This document shows, one piece after another, positions 34,414 to 42,082 of a stretch of 64,000 nt of DNA. Under the pieces are notes generated by a model, which saw nothing but the letters and a program-made list of their open reading frames with translations, had not been told where the DNA came from and ran no database searches. Every line of letters begins with the position of its first letter. Position 1 is the stretch's first letter. The translations under genes and the position numbers were made by a program. Origin of the DNA: Desulfobulbaceae bacterium (GTDB taxonomy: Bacteria > Desulfobacterota > Desulfobulbia > Desulfobulbales > Desulfocapsaceae). Location: positions 1-64,000 of the forward strand of contig JAGXHG010000036.1 in NCBI GenBank assembly GCA_024636345.1, read 5' to 3'.

Positions 34414-36392
34414 GCGGGAGAGCCTGCCGTATCACCTTTCTGCCGATCGGCAAAGAGATCGATGTCCCTGAAGGGATCTCGATCATCAAGGCGGCCCGGG
34501 CTGCCGGCATCCACATCAACGCCTCCTGCGGCGGCGCCGGAATTTGCGGCAAGTGCCGGGTCATCATTGAGCAGGGCACAGTCGATGGCGGCATCAGCGA
34601 AAAACTATCGGAGGCCGACCGGGCCGCGGGATACCGGCAGGCCTGTACCGCCAGGGCCGACGGCGACGTTACGATCCGGGTGCCGGAGGAGTCCGGTCTG
34701 GCCAAGGGTGGGCTCACCACCGAGGTGTCGGTACGAAACCGCGCCAGCATGCACGTCTACGACATGCAAAGCCTCCGCCGGGAGGGGATTTTCCTGCCGC
34801 CGGTGGAAAAACTGGTGCTGGAGCTGCCGCCGCCGAGCATCCTTGACAACATGGCCGATGCCGGCCGACTCGTTCAGGGTCTGACCAACCAGTACAACGA
34901 GCACCAGCTTACCATTACCTTGCCGGTGCTTAAAAAGCTGCGCCGTGTGCTCCGGGAAAAGGATTTTCTGGTCACCGTCACTCTGTCCCGACCGGTGAAC
35001 CAGAAGGGAAAAACTTTTGTCTCCAACGTCCAGCCCGGCAACTGGACACACCGCAATTTCGGACTGGCCTTTGACATCGGTACGACGACAATCTACGGCA
35101 TCCTGGTGGACTTGAACAGCGGCCGGGTGCTGGCACGGGCCGGCGATTACAACGGCCAGATCGCCTACGGCGAGGATGTCATCTCCCGCATCATTCATGC
35201 CGAAAAAGACGAGGGGTTGGCCCAGATGCAGGAACTGGTGATCGCCACCATTAATAAGACCATCAGCCAGCTGCTGGTCAAGGCCAAACCGCCGGGCGTC
35301 GAGCAGGGCGGTATCGACCGCGACGAGATCAGCTCGATCACCCTGGCCGGCAACACCACTATGACCCATCTCCTGCTTGGTCTGGAGCCGGACAACATCC
35401 GCCGCGCCCCTTACGTGCCGGTCACCAGGGTGTTGCCGCCTTTGCGGGCCGCAGATCTCGGCATCGACCTACCCCGGCATACGGTGGCTCTGCCTTACCC
35501 TTGCATCTCGAGCTACGTTGGAGGAGATATCGTCGCCGGTGTTATGGGATCGGGTATGTACCGCACCGATCTCCTCACCCTCTACATCGACATCGGTACC
35601 AACGCCGAGATCGTCATCGGTAACAAGGACTGGCTGGCCTGTGCTGCCTGCTCGGCCGGACCGGCCTTCGAGGGCGGCGGCATCACCCATGGCATGCGGG
35701 CCGCCACCGGGGCCATTGAGGATTTCAGCATCAATCCGGAGACCCTGGAGCCGATGAACCTCACCCTCGGCAACCAGCCCCCCATCGGTATCTGCGGTTC
35801 CGGACTCCTGGTCATCGTTGCCACCCTGTTCGAGCACGGCGTTATCGACCAGAGTGGCAAGTTCAACCGCAACCTTGGAACTCCGCGCGTTCGTGAAGGA
35901 AAAAGTGGTTATGAATACGTCCTGACCTGGCAAGAAGAATCCGGTACCGACCACGATATCGTCATCAACGAGGTGGATATCCAGAATTTTATCCGGGCTA
36001 AAGCGGCTATCTACGCCGGAGTCAAGACCCTGGTAGAAGAGGTTGGCCTGGCGATCACCGATATCGAGCAGATCATCCTGGCCGGTACCTTCGGCAGCTT
36101 CATCGATCTTGATTCGGCTATGACCGTCGGCCTGCTGCCCGAGGTAGACGCCGAGCGCGTTCTCTACGTCGGCAACGGCTCACTCATGGGCTGTTGGATG
36201 AGCGAGCTCTCCAACCACATCCGCCGTGACGTGGTGGATACAGTGCGCCGCATGACCGGCTTTGAGCTTTCCGAGGTACCTCACTTCAAGAACGAATATA
36301 TCGCCAGCCACTTCCTGCCCCATACCGAACTCGCGCTTTTTCCGCGTCTGGGGGCTCGCCTGAAGAAGATTCGTGTCGTTAGCAAAGGTTAA
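34410..36392 (+). CDS. RACo-like [2Fe-2S]/ASKHA protein (corrinoid reductive activator family, DUF4445)
   Basis: 660 aa from the ATG at 34410; a longer frame from 34296 runs over the flavin gene and is rejected. N-terminal plant-type [2Fe-2S] ferredoxin domain with C40, C46, C49 and C79 (ASCGGAGICGKC, RQACTAR). A linker domain is followed by a C-terminal ASKHA ATPase fold: FGLAFDIGTTTIYGILVDL, ITLAGNTTMTHLLLGL, YIDIGTNAEIVIGNKDWLAC and ILAGTFGSFIDL. Family members use ATP to return inactive Co(II) corrinoid proteins to Co(I), in methyltransferase or Wood-Ljungdahl systems. Here the gene ends a formate dehydrogenase operon and no corrinoid protein is in the window. Confidence 0.88.
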   Translation: MSGRACRITFLPIGKEIDVPEGISIIKAARAAGIHINASCGGAGICGKCRVIIEQGTVDGGISEKLSEADRAAGYRQACTARADGDVTIRVPEESGLAKGGLTTEVSVRNRASMHVYDMQSLRREGIFLPPVEKLVLELPPPSILDNMADAGRLVQGLTNQYNEHQLTITLPVLKKLRRVLREKDFLVTVTLSRPVNQKGKTFVSNVQPGNWTHRNFGLAFDIGTTTIYGILVDLNSGRVLARAGDYNGQIAYGEDVISRIIHAEKDEGLAQMQELVIATINKTISQLLVKAKPPGVEQGGIDRDEISSITLAGNTTMTHLLLGLEPDNIRRAPYVPVTRVLPPLRAADLGIDLPRHTVALPYPCISSYVGGDIVAGVMGSGMYRTDLLTLYIDIGTNAEIVIGNKDWLACAACSAGPAFEGGGITHGMRAATGAIEDFSINPETLEPMNLTLGNQPPIGICGSGLLVIVATLFEHGVIDQSGKFNRNLGTPRVREGKSGYEYVLTWQEESGTDHDIVINEVDIQNFIRAKAAIYAGVKTLVEEVGLAITDIEQIILAGTFGSFIDLDSAMTVGLLPEVDAERVLYVGNGSLMGCWMSELSNHIRRDVVDTVRRMTGFELSEVPHFKNEYIASHFLPHTELALFPRLGARLKKIRVVSKG

Positions 36393-36439
36393 TCCGGCTG
36401 TGTGTTAATGTTGTCCCGAAACAAAAAATAGGATGAAAA

Positions 36440-36691
36440 ATGATTGATTTCAGCAGTTACGCCGCTCTTGTTCTTCAGTTCTTCTCCAACAATATCTTGA
36501 TTGCCATTGCCCTTGGTCTTGCCATTTCCTTTTCTCTGTACAAAAAACCGGAGATAACCGCTAAGTTTCTGGCCCTCTGTTTTTTCTTCGTGGCTGTCTT
36601 TTACATAATGTCCCTCCTCAGTCAATCAAGTACTCAGGAAGACAAACTGATCCATAAGTCTGAACGTGCGATGAACGACTTTGCACACTGA
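36440..36691 (+). CDS. Small two-helix membrane protein
   Basis: 83 aa. The SD AGGAT lies 5 nt before the ATG. Two hydrophobic segments (LIAIALGLAISFSLY and LALCFFFVAVFYIMSLL) are joined by a short basic loop, with a charged C-terminal tail (SERAMNDFAH). No family recognised. It lies 48 bp after the RACo-like gene but has the A+T-richer composition of the background, so operon membership is uncertain. Confidence 0.65.
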   Translation: MIDFSSYAALVLQFFSNNILIAIALGLAISFSLYKKPEITAKFLALCFFFVAVFYIMSLLSQSSTQEDKLIHKSERAMNDFAH

Positions 36692-36756
36692 GTTTTCCAG
36701 GAGGCTGTAGTAGTTTTAAAGAATGTCGCTTTGCCTTTTTCAATTTTCACCTTGTG

Positions 36757-37026
36757 CTATGATGGCGGAGGCGGCAGCGGCGGGGCAATATGCAATGACG
36801 GCAACAGTTTTGATTTGAATATTAGCGGTACAAATATTGAAAACAACAGTACAGAGCAGGAGGGGGGGTGATCTTTATTGTCAGCAACGATGGCTCGTGT
36901 CTCATGTGTTGGACGTGACTCTTCGTTGATCAATAATCCCAGTGATGGCTTTGAGACGATCGGATTATCCAGAAAATTTATATCTTGAAGACAGTCCCAA
37001 TCAGGTGAATAATTCCATTATAAAAT
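36757..37026 (+). pseudogene. Degenerate fragment of a parallel beta-helix surface protein
   Basis: One frame reads YDGGGGSGGAICNDGNSFDL and continues NISGTNIENNSTEQEGG to a stop after a run of seven Gs. Adding one G continues the reading as VIFIVSNDGS. Near the end another frame gives LEDSPNQVNNSIIK. The GG-A-I-x-N-D-G, S-x-T-x-I-x-N-N and N-N-S-I-I patterns are typical of Pmp-like or right-handed beta-helix repeats. No start codon with SD and several frames are needed, so this is a remnant. The rest of 36692-37118 shows no gene. Confidence 0.42.
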
Positions 37027-37118
37027 GATAGAGCGACAATTGATGGAATAGTAACAAATTAAAATCGATAAATCGCATATTAATAATTTTAACTTGTTAT
37101 GCGATGCCAGACCGTCAA

Positions 37119-39710
37119 CTACTTCTTCTCCCTGTTTAGGATCAGCCCACTGGGCAAGTGGCTGAAACCGCTGATCAGCGAGACCAGTACGGATGCCAGA
37201 TAGGGAATGGAAAGGATACATAGAACCATGACCCAGACCAAGATATCCGAGCTGCCAGTTCCTTGTTTAACCGTTACCCCATATGCAGAAAGCCACAGTG
37301 CCAGCATGATCAGCCCTTCTTCACGGGCAGAGAGCAGGGCGCGGCGCAGGGCATGAGCCTGTTCCATCTTCGGGGTTCTGAAGAAGGGTTTGCTCTTGGT
37401 GAAGACTCCTTGCAGGATGGCCATGGAGATGGTGTGGGAAAGAGAGAGACCAGCCAGGGCTGAGGCCGCTGTCTCGGTGATGGAGGCCCCGACTCTGGTA
37501 CGGTATAAATAAATCATTTTCGCCATCTTGAAAGAAAAAAGCATTAGTGGCATGGAAGAGAGGATCACCAGTGGCGGGTCAAATTTGAGCGGAGCATATA
37601 TCATGGCACTTGACCAGCCGATGGCGGCCAGGGTGAATAACAGGTTCAGGCTGTCGGCCATCCAGGGAAGCCAGCCGGCAATAAAGTGGTAACGCTGACC
37701 GGCGGTTAGTTTAGTCTTTCCGCGCCCAAAAAAGAGGACACCAAAGTGGTGCCGCATGACCTGCACGGCCCCGTAGGCCCAACGGAAACGTTGCTTTTTG
37801 AAGTCAATAAAGGTGTCCGGCATGACTCCTTGGCCGTAACTTTTGGCTATGTAGGTTGCCTCATACCCCTTTTCAAAGATCTTTAATCCGAGTTCGGCGT
37901 CTTCAGTGATGCACCATTCAGACCAGCCACCCACCTCCTCGAGGGCTGATTTCCGGACCATGGTCATGGTGCCGTGTTGTATAATGGCATTCCGTTCATT
38001 CCTAGTCTGCATCCCGATATAAAAGAAGCCCTGATACTCGGCGTAGCACATGGCCTTAAAGAGGTTCTCCTTGTCATCGCGATAATCCTGGGGTGCCTGG
38101 ACAATGGCCACTTCCGGTCGTGAAAACTGGGGAGTCAGGTCGCGCAGCCAGAGCGGAGAGACCTGATAGTCACTGTCGATGGCGGCAATTACTACTGCTT
38201 CCGGTGCGGTCTGGGTCAGGGCGAAATTGAGGGCGCCGGCCTTGAATCCCGGCAGGGGATCCTGGTGAAAAAAGCGGAAACGGGGGCCAAGAATAGCGCA
38301 ATGGGCCTCAACAGGTTGCCAGATAGCGGGATCCTTGGTGTTGTTGTCAATGACAATGACCTCGAATTGAGGATAATCGAGGGCTGCCAAGGCATTAAGC
38401 GTCTCGATCATCATCTCCGGAGGTTCATTATAGGCCGGGACATGCACCGATACAATGGGTAGATCCTCATCGGCCAGTTGGATGGGCGTAAATGGTCGGC
38501 GCCATTTTTTTACCCAGATGGCTTCGGCCCATTCATGGGCCTCGGTCAAGAGAACCAGGGCGACGCCAATGATCCCGATGATCATGAGAATGCCGACAAT
38601 AATCGCCGATGTTGTCAGGTATTGGTGATAATAGGTGTAAATAATCCATACTGCGGCGGAGGCGGCAAAAAAAGCGATGATGGCAAGAAAGCTGCGTCCT
38701 CGATTCAGCAGGCTCTTGCTGTCAATGAGCAGCATGGTGAAGGTGAGAATTCCGATAGCAATTGAGATTCCTGCGAGGAGACGCCATTCAGGAATTTCGA
38801 CAATGGGGGCGATAAAGGCAAATTTGGGTTGGCGGGAAGCATCATAGACCCCCCAGTAGGCACCAACAGCACCTTCACTTGCTCTTTTCCACGGCTGGTC
38901 AAAGGCCTCCATGATATAGTAGACGTAATTCTTTTGTTCCGCCTGTTGAAGGAAGCGGCGGAGGAAAGTCGCTTGGTTGGCAGGCGATGCAATTGCTGCT
39001 TTATAGGTGCGGGCATTGCTGGGCCAGCCGACCTCGCCAATAATGACCTCTTTGTCAGGGAATTTACTCTTTAGTTTGTTCATCGTGACGACTACATGAT
39101 CAACGGCCTTGTCCAGTTCAACCCCATCCCAGTAGGGAAGAATATGAACAGCGACATAGTCACAATGATCGGCAAGTTCCGGATGGGACAGCCAGACATC
39201 CCAGGTCTCGGCTGTGCTCACGGGAACTGTGACGGCTGCTCGTACCTGATCTAGATATTTCCCAAGTTGTTCGACTTTCAGCTCACCGCGAAGAATTGAC
39301 TCGTTGCCGACTATAACCCGTACCACGTTACGATAATTTTCCCGGGTCGTTTTGATCAGTTTTTTGATCTCAATTTCATTGGCTTTAAGGTCTGCATTCA
39401 ACCAGGCGCCGAGGGTTACATTCAGGTTATATTTCTGGGCCAGGGCTGGAATCTGCACCATATCACCTTCAAGAATATAGGTGCGTACGGCATGGGTGGT
39501 GTTGGCCAGTAAGGCAAGGTCCTGATCAACTTCTTCGGCGGTTGGGAGGATATGTTTGATGGGGTTGTGCTTTTCCCGCATGGGCGAAAACGAAAAACCC
39601 TGGATCTGGGTCGGCCATGGCGGTGCCTGTTCCGGACGGTTGAGAATCGCCCAGAACAGGATTGAGATCATGGTGATGGCGATAGCAATGAGAAAATTCG
39701 CTCTGGTCAT
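37119..39710 (-). CDS. GH17-GT2 fusion, beta-1,3-glucan synthase-like (NdvB/NdvC type)
   Basis: 863 aa. An N-terminal TM anchor (about 5-24) precedes a GH17 glucanase/transglycosylase-like domain (about 30-310) with acid/base Glu in VIVGNESILRG and nucleophile Glu in IIGEVGWPSNA. A TM group (about 318-400) leads to a cytoplasmic GT2 domain (about 420-660) with VSVHVPAYNEPP, AAIDSDYQVSP (DxD), WCITEDAELGL (TED) and KKQRFRWAYG (QxxRW). Four or more C-terminal TM segments follow. It probably polymerises glucose from UDP-glucose and remodels the chain through the GH17 domain, as proposed for proteobacterial NdvB-like enzymes. No SD is visible. Gene-free DNA and two inverted repeats lie upstream. 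Confidence 0.88.
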   Translation of the reverse strand: MTRANFLIAIAITMISILFWAILNRPEQAPPWPTQIQGFSFSPMREKHNPIKHILPTAEEVDQDLALLANTTHAVRTYILEGDMVQIPALAQKYNLNVTLGAWLNADLKANEIEIKKLIKTTRENYRNVVRVIVGNESILRGELKVEQLGKYLDQVRAAVTVPVSTAETWDVWLSHPELADHCDYVAVHILPYWDGVELDKAVDHVVVTMNKLKSKFPDKEVIIGEVGWPSNARTYKAAIASPANQATFLRRFLQQAEQKNYVYYIMEAFDQPWKRASEGAVGAYWGVYDASRQPKFAFIAPIVEIPEWRLLAGISIAIGILTFTMLLIDSKSLLNRGRSFLAIIAFFAASAAVWIIYTYYHQYLTTSAIIVGILMIIGIIGVALVLLTEAHEWAEAIWVKKWRRPFTPIQLADEDLPIVSVHVPAYNEPPEMMIETLNALAALDYPQFEVIVIDNNTKDPAIWQPVEAHCAILGPRFRFFHQDPLPGFKAGALNFALTQTAPEAVVIAAIDSDYQVSPLWLRDLTPQFSRPEVAIVQAPQDYRDDKENLFKAMCYAEYQGFFYIGMQTRNERNAIIQHGTMTMVRKSALEEVGGWSEWCITEDAELGLKIFEKGYEATYIAKSYGQGVMPDTFIDFKKQRFRWAYGAVQVMRHHFGVLFFGRGKTKLTAGQRYHFIAGWLPWMADSLNLLFTLAAIGWSSAMIYAPLKFDPPLVILSSMPLMLFSFKMAKMIYLYRTRVGASITETAASALAGLSLSHTISMAILQGVFTKSKPFFRTPKMEQAHALRRALLSAREEGLIMLALWLSAYGVTVKQGTGSSDILVWVMVLCILSIPYLASVLVSLISGFSHLPSGLILNREKK

Positions 39711-39739
39711 GTTAGCTTGATGACTGTAGATGTTTAGGT

Positions 39740-39792
39740 GCCGTTATGAAATGAGCAGTGCTTTTTTGCTTATTTTTTTACGGTACCTTATG
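39740..39792. repeat. Dispersed inverted repeat, copy C
   Basis: GCCGTTATGAAATGAGCA pairs with TGCTTATTTTTTTACGG, followed by TACCTTATG. It sits in the 316-bp gene-free stretch (39711-40026) between leuD and the glucan synthase-like gene. Confidence 0.6.
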
Positions 39793-39863
39793 CCGCTTCA
39801 AAGAAATAGCCAGTTTCTTCCGGCTGTTTCTTTGGGTGACGTCTGGCAGATAACATACAATGT

Positions 39864-39914
39864 GCCGTTAAGGAGTAACCATTTCATTGATATATTTCTT
39901 TACGGTCCCTTATA
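39864..39914. repeat. Dispersed inverted repeat, copy D
   Basis: GCCGTTAAGGAGTAACC at left; TTTCTTTACGG followed by TCCCTTAT at right. It is the second copy in the same stretch, again in direct orientation with its neighbour. Apart from copies C and D, nothing was recognised between 39711 and 40026. Confidence 0.58.
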
Positions 39915-40026
39915 CCGTTAGGGTAATGCAATGTTACAGATGTTTTTAGACAACGGCTCTGACTAAATATTGTTGGTGTCTGGCTATGAGATTTAACAGC
40001 TGTAGATTCTCCAGTTGAGGAGATGT

Positions 40027-40563
40027 CTAGAATTTTGTATCGGCATAGGCGAGCCAGCCACCAGCAGCAACAAGGTCCCGGTCAAAAGGATTCAGCTGAA
40101 AAGAGCAGGTTAGGGGAGCCTGAGCGGGATCGTTTGAACTGGCGGTCATCTCTGTTTTGTCCAGGTCAACCTGGATGGTGAGTTCACCCCGCATCTGGAA
40201 GAGTTGTTCGATATCTACCGCCGGCAGCTCAATGGCAAGGATGCCGCAGTTGAACATGTTCTGCCTGAAGATTCGGGCAAAGCTCTCAGCAATGACGATA
40301 TTAATATCATTTACTTCAAAGGCCCATACTGCATGCTCTCTTGATGACCCACAACCGAAATTAGCTCGGGTAATTACAACTCTTGCCTGTTGCATGGCAG
40401 GAGAGTGGACGTCAAAGGGGCGGCCATCCAGCAGCAGGTCCTCCAGAAGATGGGGCTTCATCGCAGTTTTGGTGATTTCAGTGAGATACTTGGCTGGGAT
40501 TATTTCATCGGTGTTAATATCGCTTCTGTCCAGCAATATGGCCGGACCGCCAAATGTTTTCAT
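40027..40563 (-). CDS. leuD: 3-isopropylmalate dehydratase, small subunit
   Basis: 178 aa. Swivelling-domain signatures: RSDINTDEIIPAKYLTE near the N-terminus and ITRANFGCGSSREHAVWAFE, followed by SFARIFRQNMFNCGIL. Partner of LeuC in converting 2-isopropylmalate to 3-isopropylmalate in leucine synthesis. The two genes are 40 bp apart on the same strand. The related homoaconitase subunits cannot be fully excluded from sequence alone. Confidence 0.92.
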   Translation of the reverse strand: MKTFGGPAILLDRSDINTDEIIPAKYLTEITKTAMKPHLLEDLLLDGRPFDVHSPAMQQARVVITRANFGCGSSREHAVWAFEVNDINIVIAESFARIFRQNMFNCGILAIELPAVDIEQLFQMRGELTIQVDLDKTEMTASSNDPAQAPLTCSFQLNPFDRDLVAAGGWLAYADTKF

Positions 40564-40603
40564 GGATATTCCTCTTGTAACAAATTAAAATTATTTATGA
40601 ATT

Positions 40604-41890
40604 CTAGCTCAGAAATTTTCTGGGATCAGTAATCGTGCCAGTGACTGCAGCTGCAGCTGCAGAGTAGGGGCTCATGAGGTGAACCATGCCGCCTTTGCCC
40701 ATACGGCCATTGAAGTTTCGGTTGGTGGTTGAGGCGCAGACCTCGCCCGCGGCAAGCACACCAGAACTCATCCCCAGGCAGGCTCCACAGGTCGGATTGA
40801 GGACACAAAAGCCAGCATCCATGAATATCTTGATAATCCCTTCTTCAAGAGCCTGGGAGTAAATGGCAGGCGTGGCCGGAGTGACAACCCCTCGCACTCC
40901 ATCTGCAAGCGTTCTCCCTCGCAGAATTTCGGCGGCATCTCTGAGATCCTCAATGCGGCCATTAGTACAGGAGCCGATGTAGATCTGATCAACAAGTGTG
41001 CCTTCCAGCGCGCTGATATCTTTGACCTGATCCGGTTTAAAATTAAAGGTTACCTGGGGCACCAGGGTGGAGACATCAATTGTAAGGGTCTCCACATATT
41101 CGGCATCAGGATCGGAATGCCATTTGCTGAAATCCTGGACCGCTGCCTCAATGGAAGAATATTGATCTTTGATGAAAGGCCAGAGGTATTCGGCAGTTAC
41201 CCTGTCAGGCAGGCAAAGACCGCTGGTGGCTCCGGCCTCGACGGCCATGTTGCACAGGGTCATGCGGGCAGCCATGGTCATGGCATCAACCACCGGGCCG
41301 ACAAATTCAATGACCCGGTCAGTGGCTCCATTAACCGTGAGTTTTTTGATCACGGCCAGGATCACATCTTTGGCCGTGACTCCGGATGTGAGTTTACCGG
41401 TCAGGTTGATGCGCATGGTCTCCGGGGCCCGGAAGGAGCAGACGCCTTTTAATATGCCGACTTCCAGATCTGTGGTGCCGACACCCGCGGCAAAGGCGCC
41501 AAAGGCACCATGAGTACAGGTGTGTGAATCGCCCATGATAACCGTGTAGCCGGGACGGATAAAACCTTTCTCCGGAAAGAGGGCATGGCAGACGCCGTTG
41601 GCTCCGATATCAAAGAAATCCTTGATCTGGTGCCGCTTGGCCCAGTCGCGCATGATCTTACCCTGAGTGGCGGTTTTGGAGTCTTTGGCCGGGGTCACAT
41701 GGTCAATTACCGCTTTGATCTTTGTGGGATCAAAGACCCGGTCCATTCCTTTTTCCATCAGGTCCATAATGGCGATGGGGGTGGTGATCTCGTGGCACAT
41801 GACCACGTCAATATTAAGGATCATATTTCCCGGGGTGGGGGTGTCACGCAGATGCGCGTCAAATATTTTGCTGGCTATGGTCTTTCCCAT
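40604..41890 (-). CDS. leuC: 3-isopropylmalate dehydratase, large subunit
   Basis: 428 aa from the ATG at 41890, which has GGAG 8 nt upstream; the ATG at 41911 adds seven residues without an SD. [4Fe-4S] aconitase-superfamily motifs: MGDSHTCTHGAFGAFAAGVG, IYIGSCTNGRIEDLRDAA and LNPTCGACLGMSSGVLAAGE supply the three cluster cysteines. The length of about 430 aa matches the archaeal/bacterial type that works with a separate LeuD. It forms an operon with leuD; the other leu genes are not in the window. Confidence 0.93.
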   Translation of the reverse strand: MGKTIASKIFDAHLRDTPTPGNMILNIDVVMCHEITTPIAIMDLMEKGMDRVFDPTKIKAVIDHVTPAKDSKTATQGKIMRDWAKRHQIKDFFDIGANGVCHALFPEKGFIRPGYTVIMGDSHTCTHGAFGAFAAGVGTTDLEVGILKGVCSFRAPETMRINLTGKLTSGVTAKDVILAVIKKLTVNGATDRVIEFVGPVVDAMTMAARMTLCNMAVEAGATSGLCLPDRVTAEYLWPFIKDQYSSIEAAVQDFSKWHSDPDAEYVETLTIDVSTLVPQVTFNFKPDQVKDISALEGTLVDQIYIGSCTNGRIEDLRDAAEILRGRTLADGVRGVVTPATPAIYSQALEEGIIKIFMDAGFCVLNPTCGACLGMSSGVLAAGEVCASTTNRNFNGRMGKGGMVHLMSPYSAAAAAVTGTITDPRKFLS

Positions 41891-41936
41891 CAGTATGCTC
41901 CAGATTGGCAAATATATGTATCAATTATATAAACAA

Positions 41937-41958
41937 CTTCACATCTGAAAAAGTGAAG
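41937..41958. promoter_or_regulatory. Inverted repeat upstream of leuC
   Basis: CTTCAC-N10-GTGAAG, a 6-bp perfect dyad about 50 bp upstream of the leuC start and next to a TATAAT-like box on the minus strand. It could be an operator; no matching regulator was identified. Confidence 0.35.
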
Positions 41959-42082
41959 ACCTAAGAATGGCTGACATATTAGTCGAAAAAGGGTAATGTT
42001 GCCATAGCATACTTAATACTCTTTCAGCCGTCAACTTTCAGGGCTCAGCTGGAGTCATTATCCCTTAAAGGATTGTTCTCTT

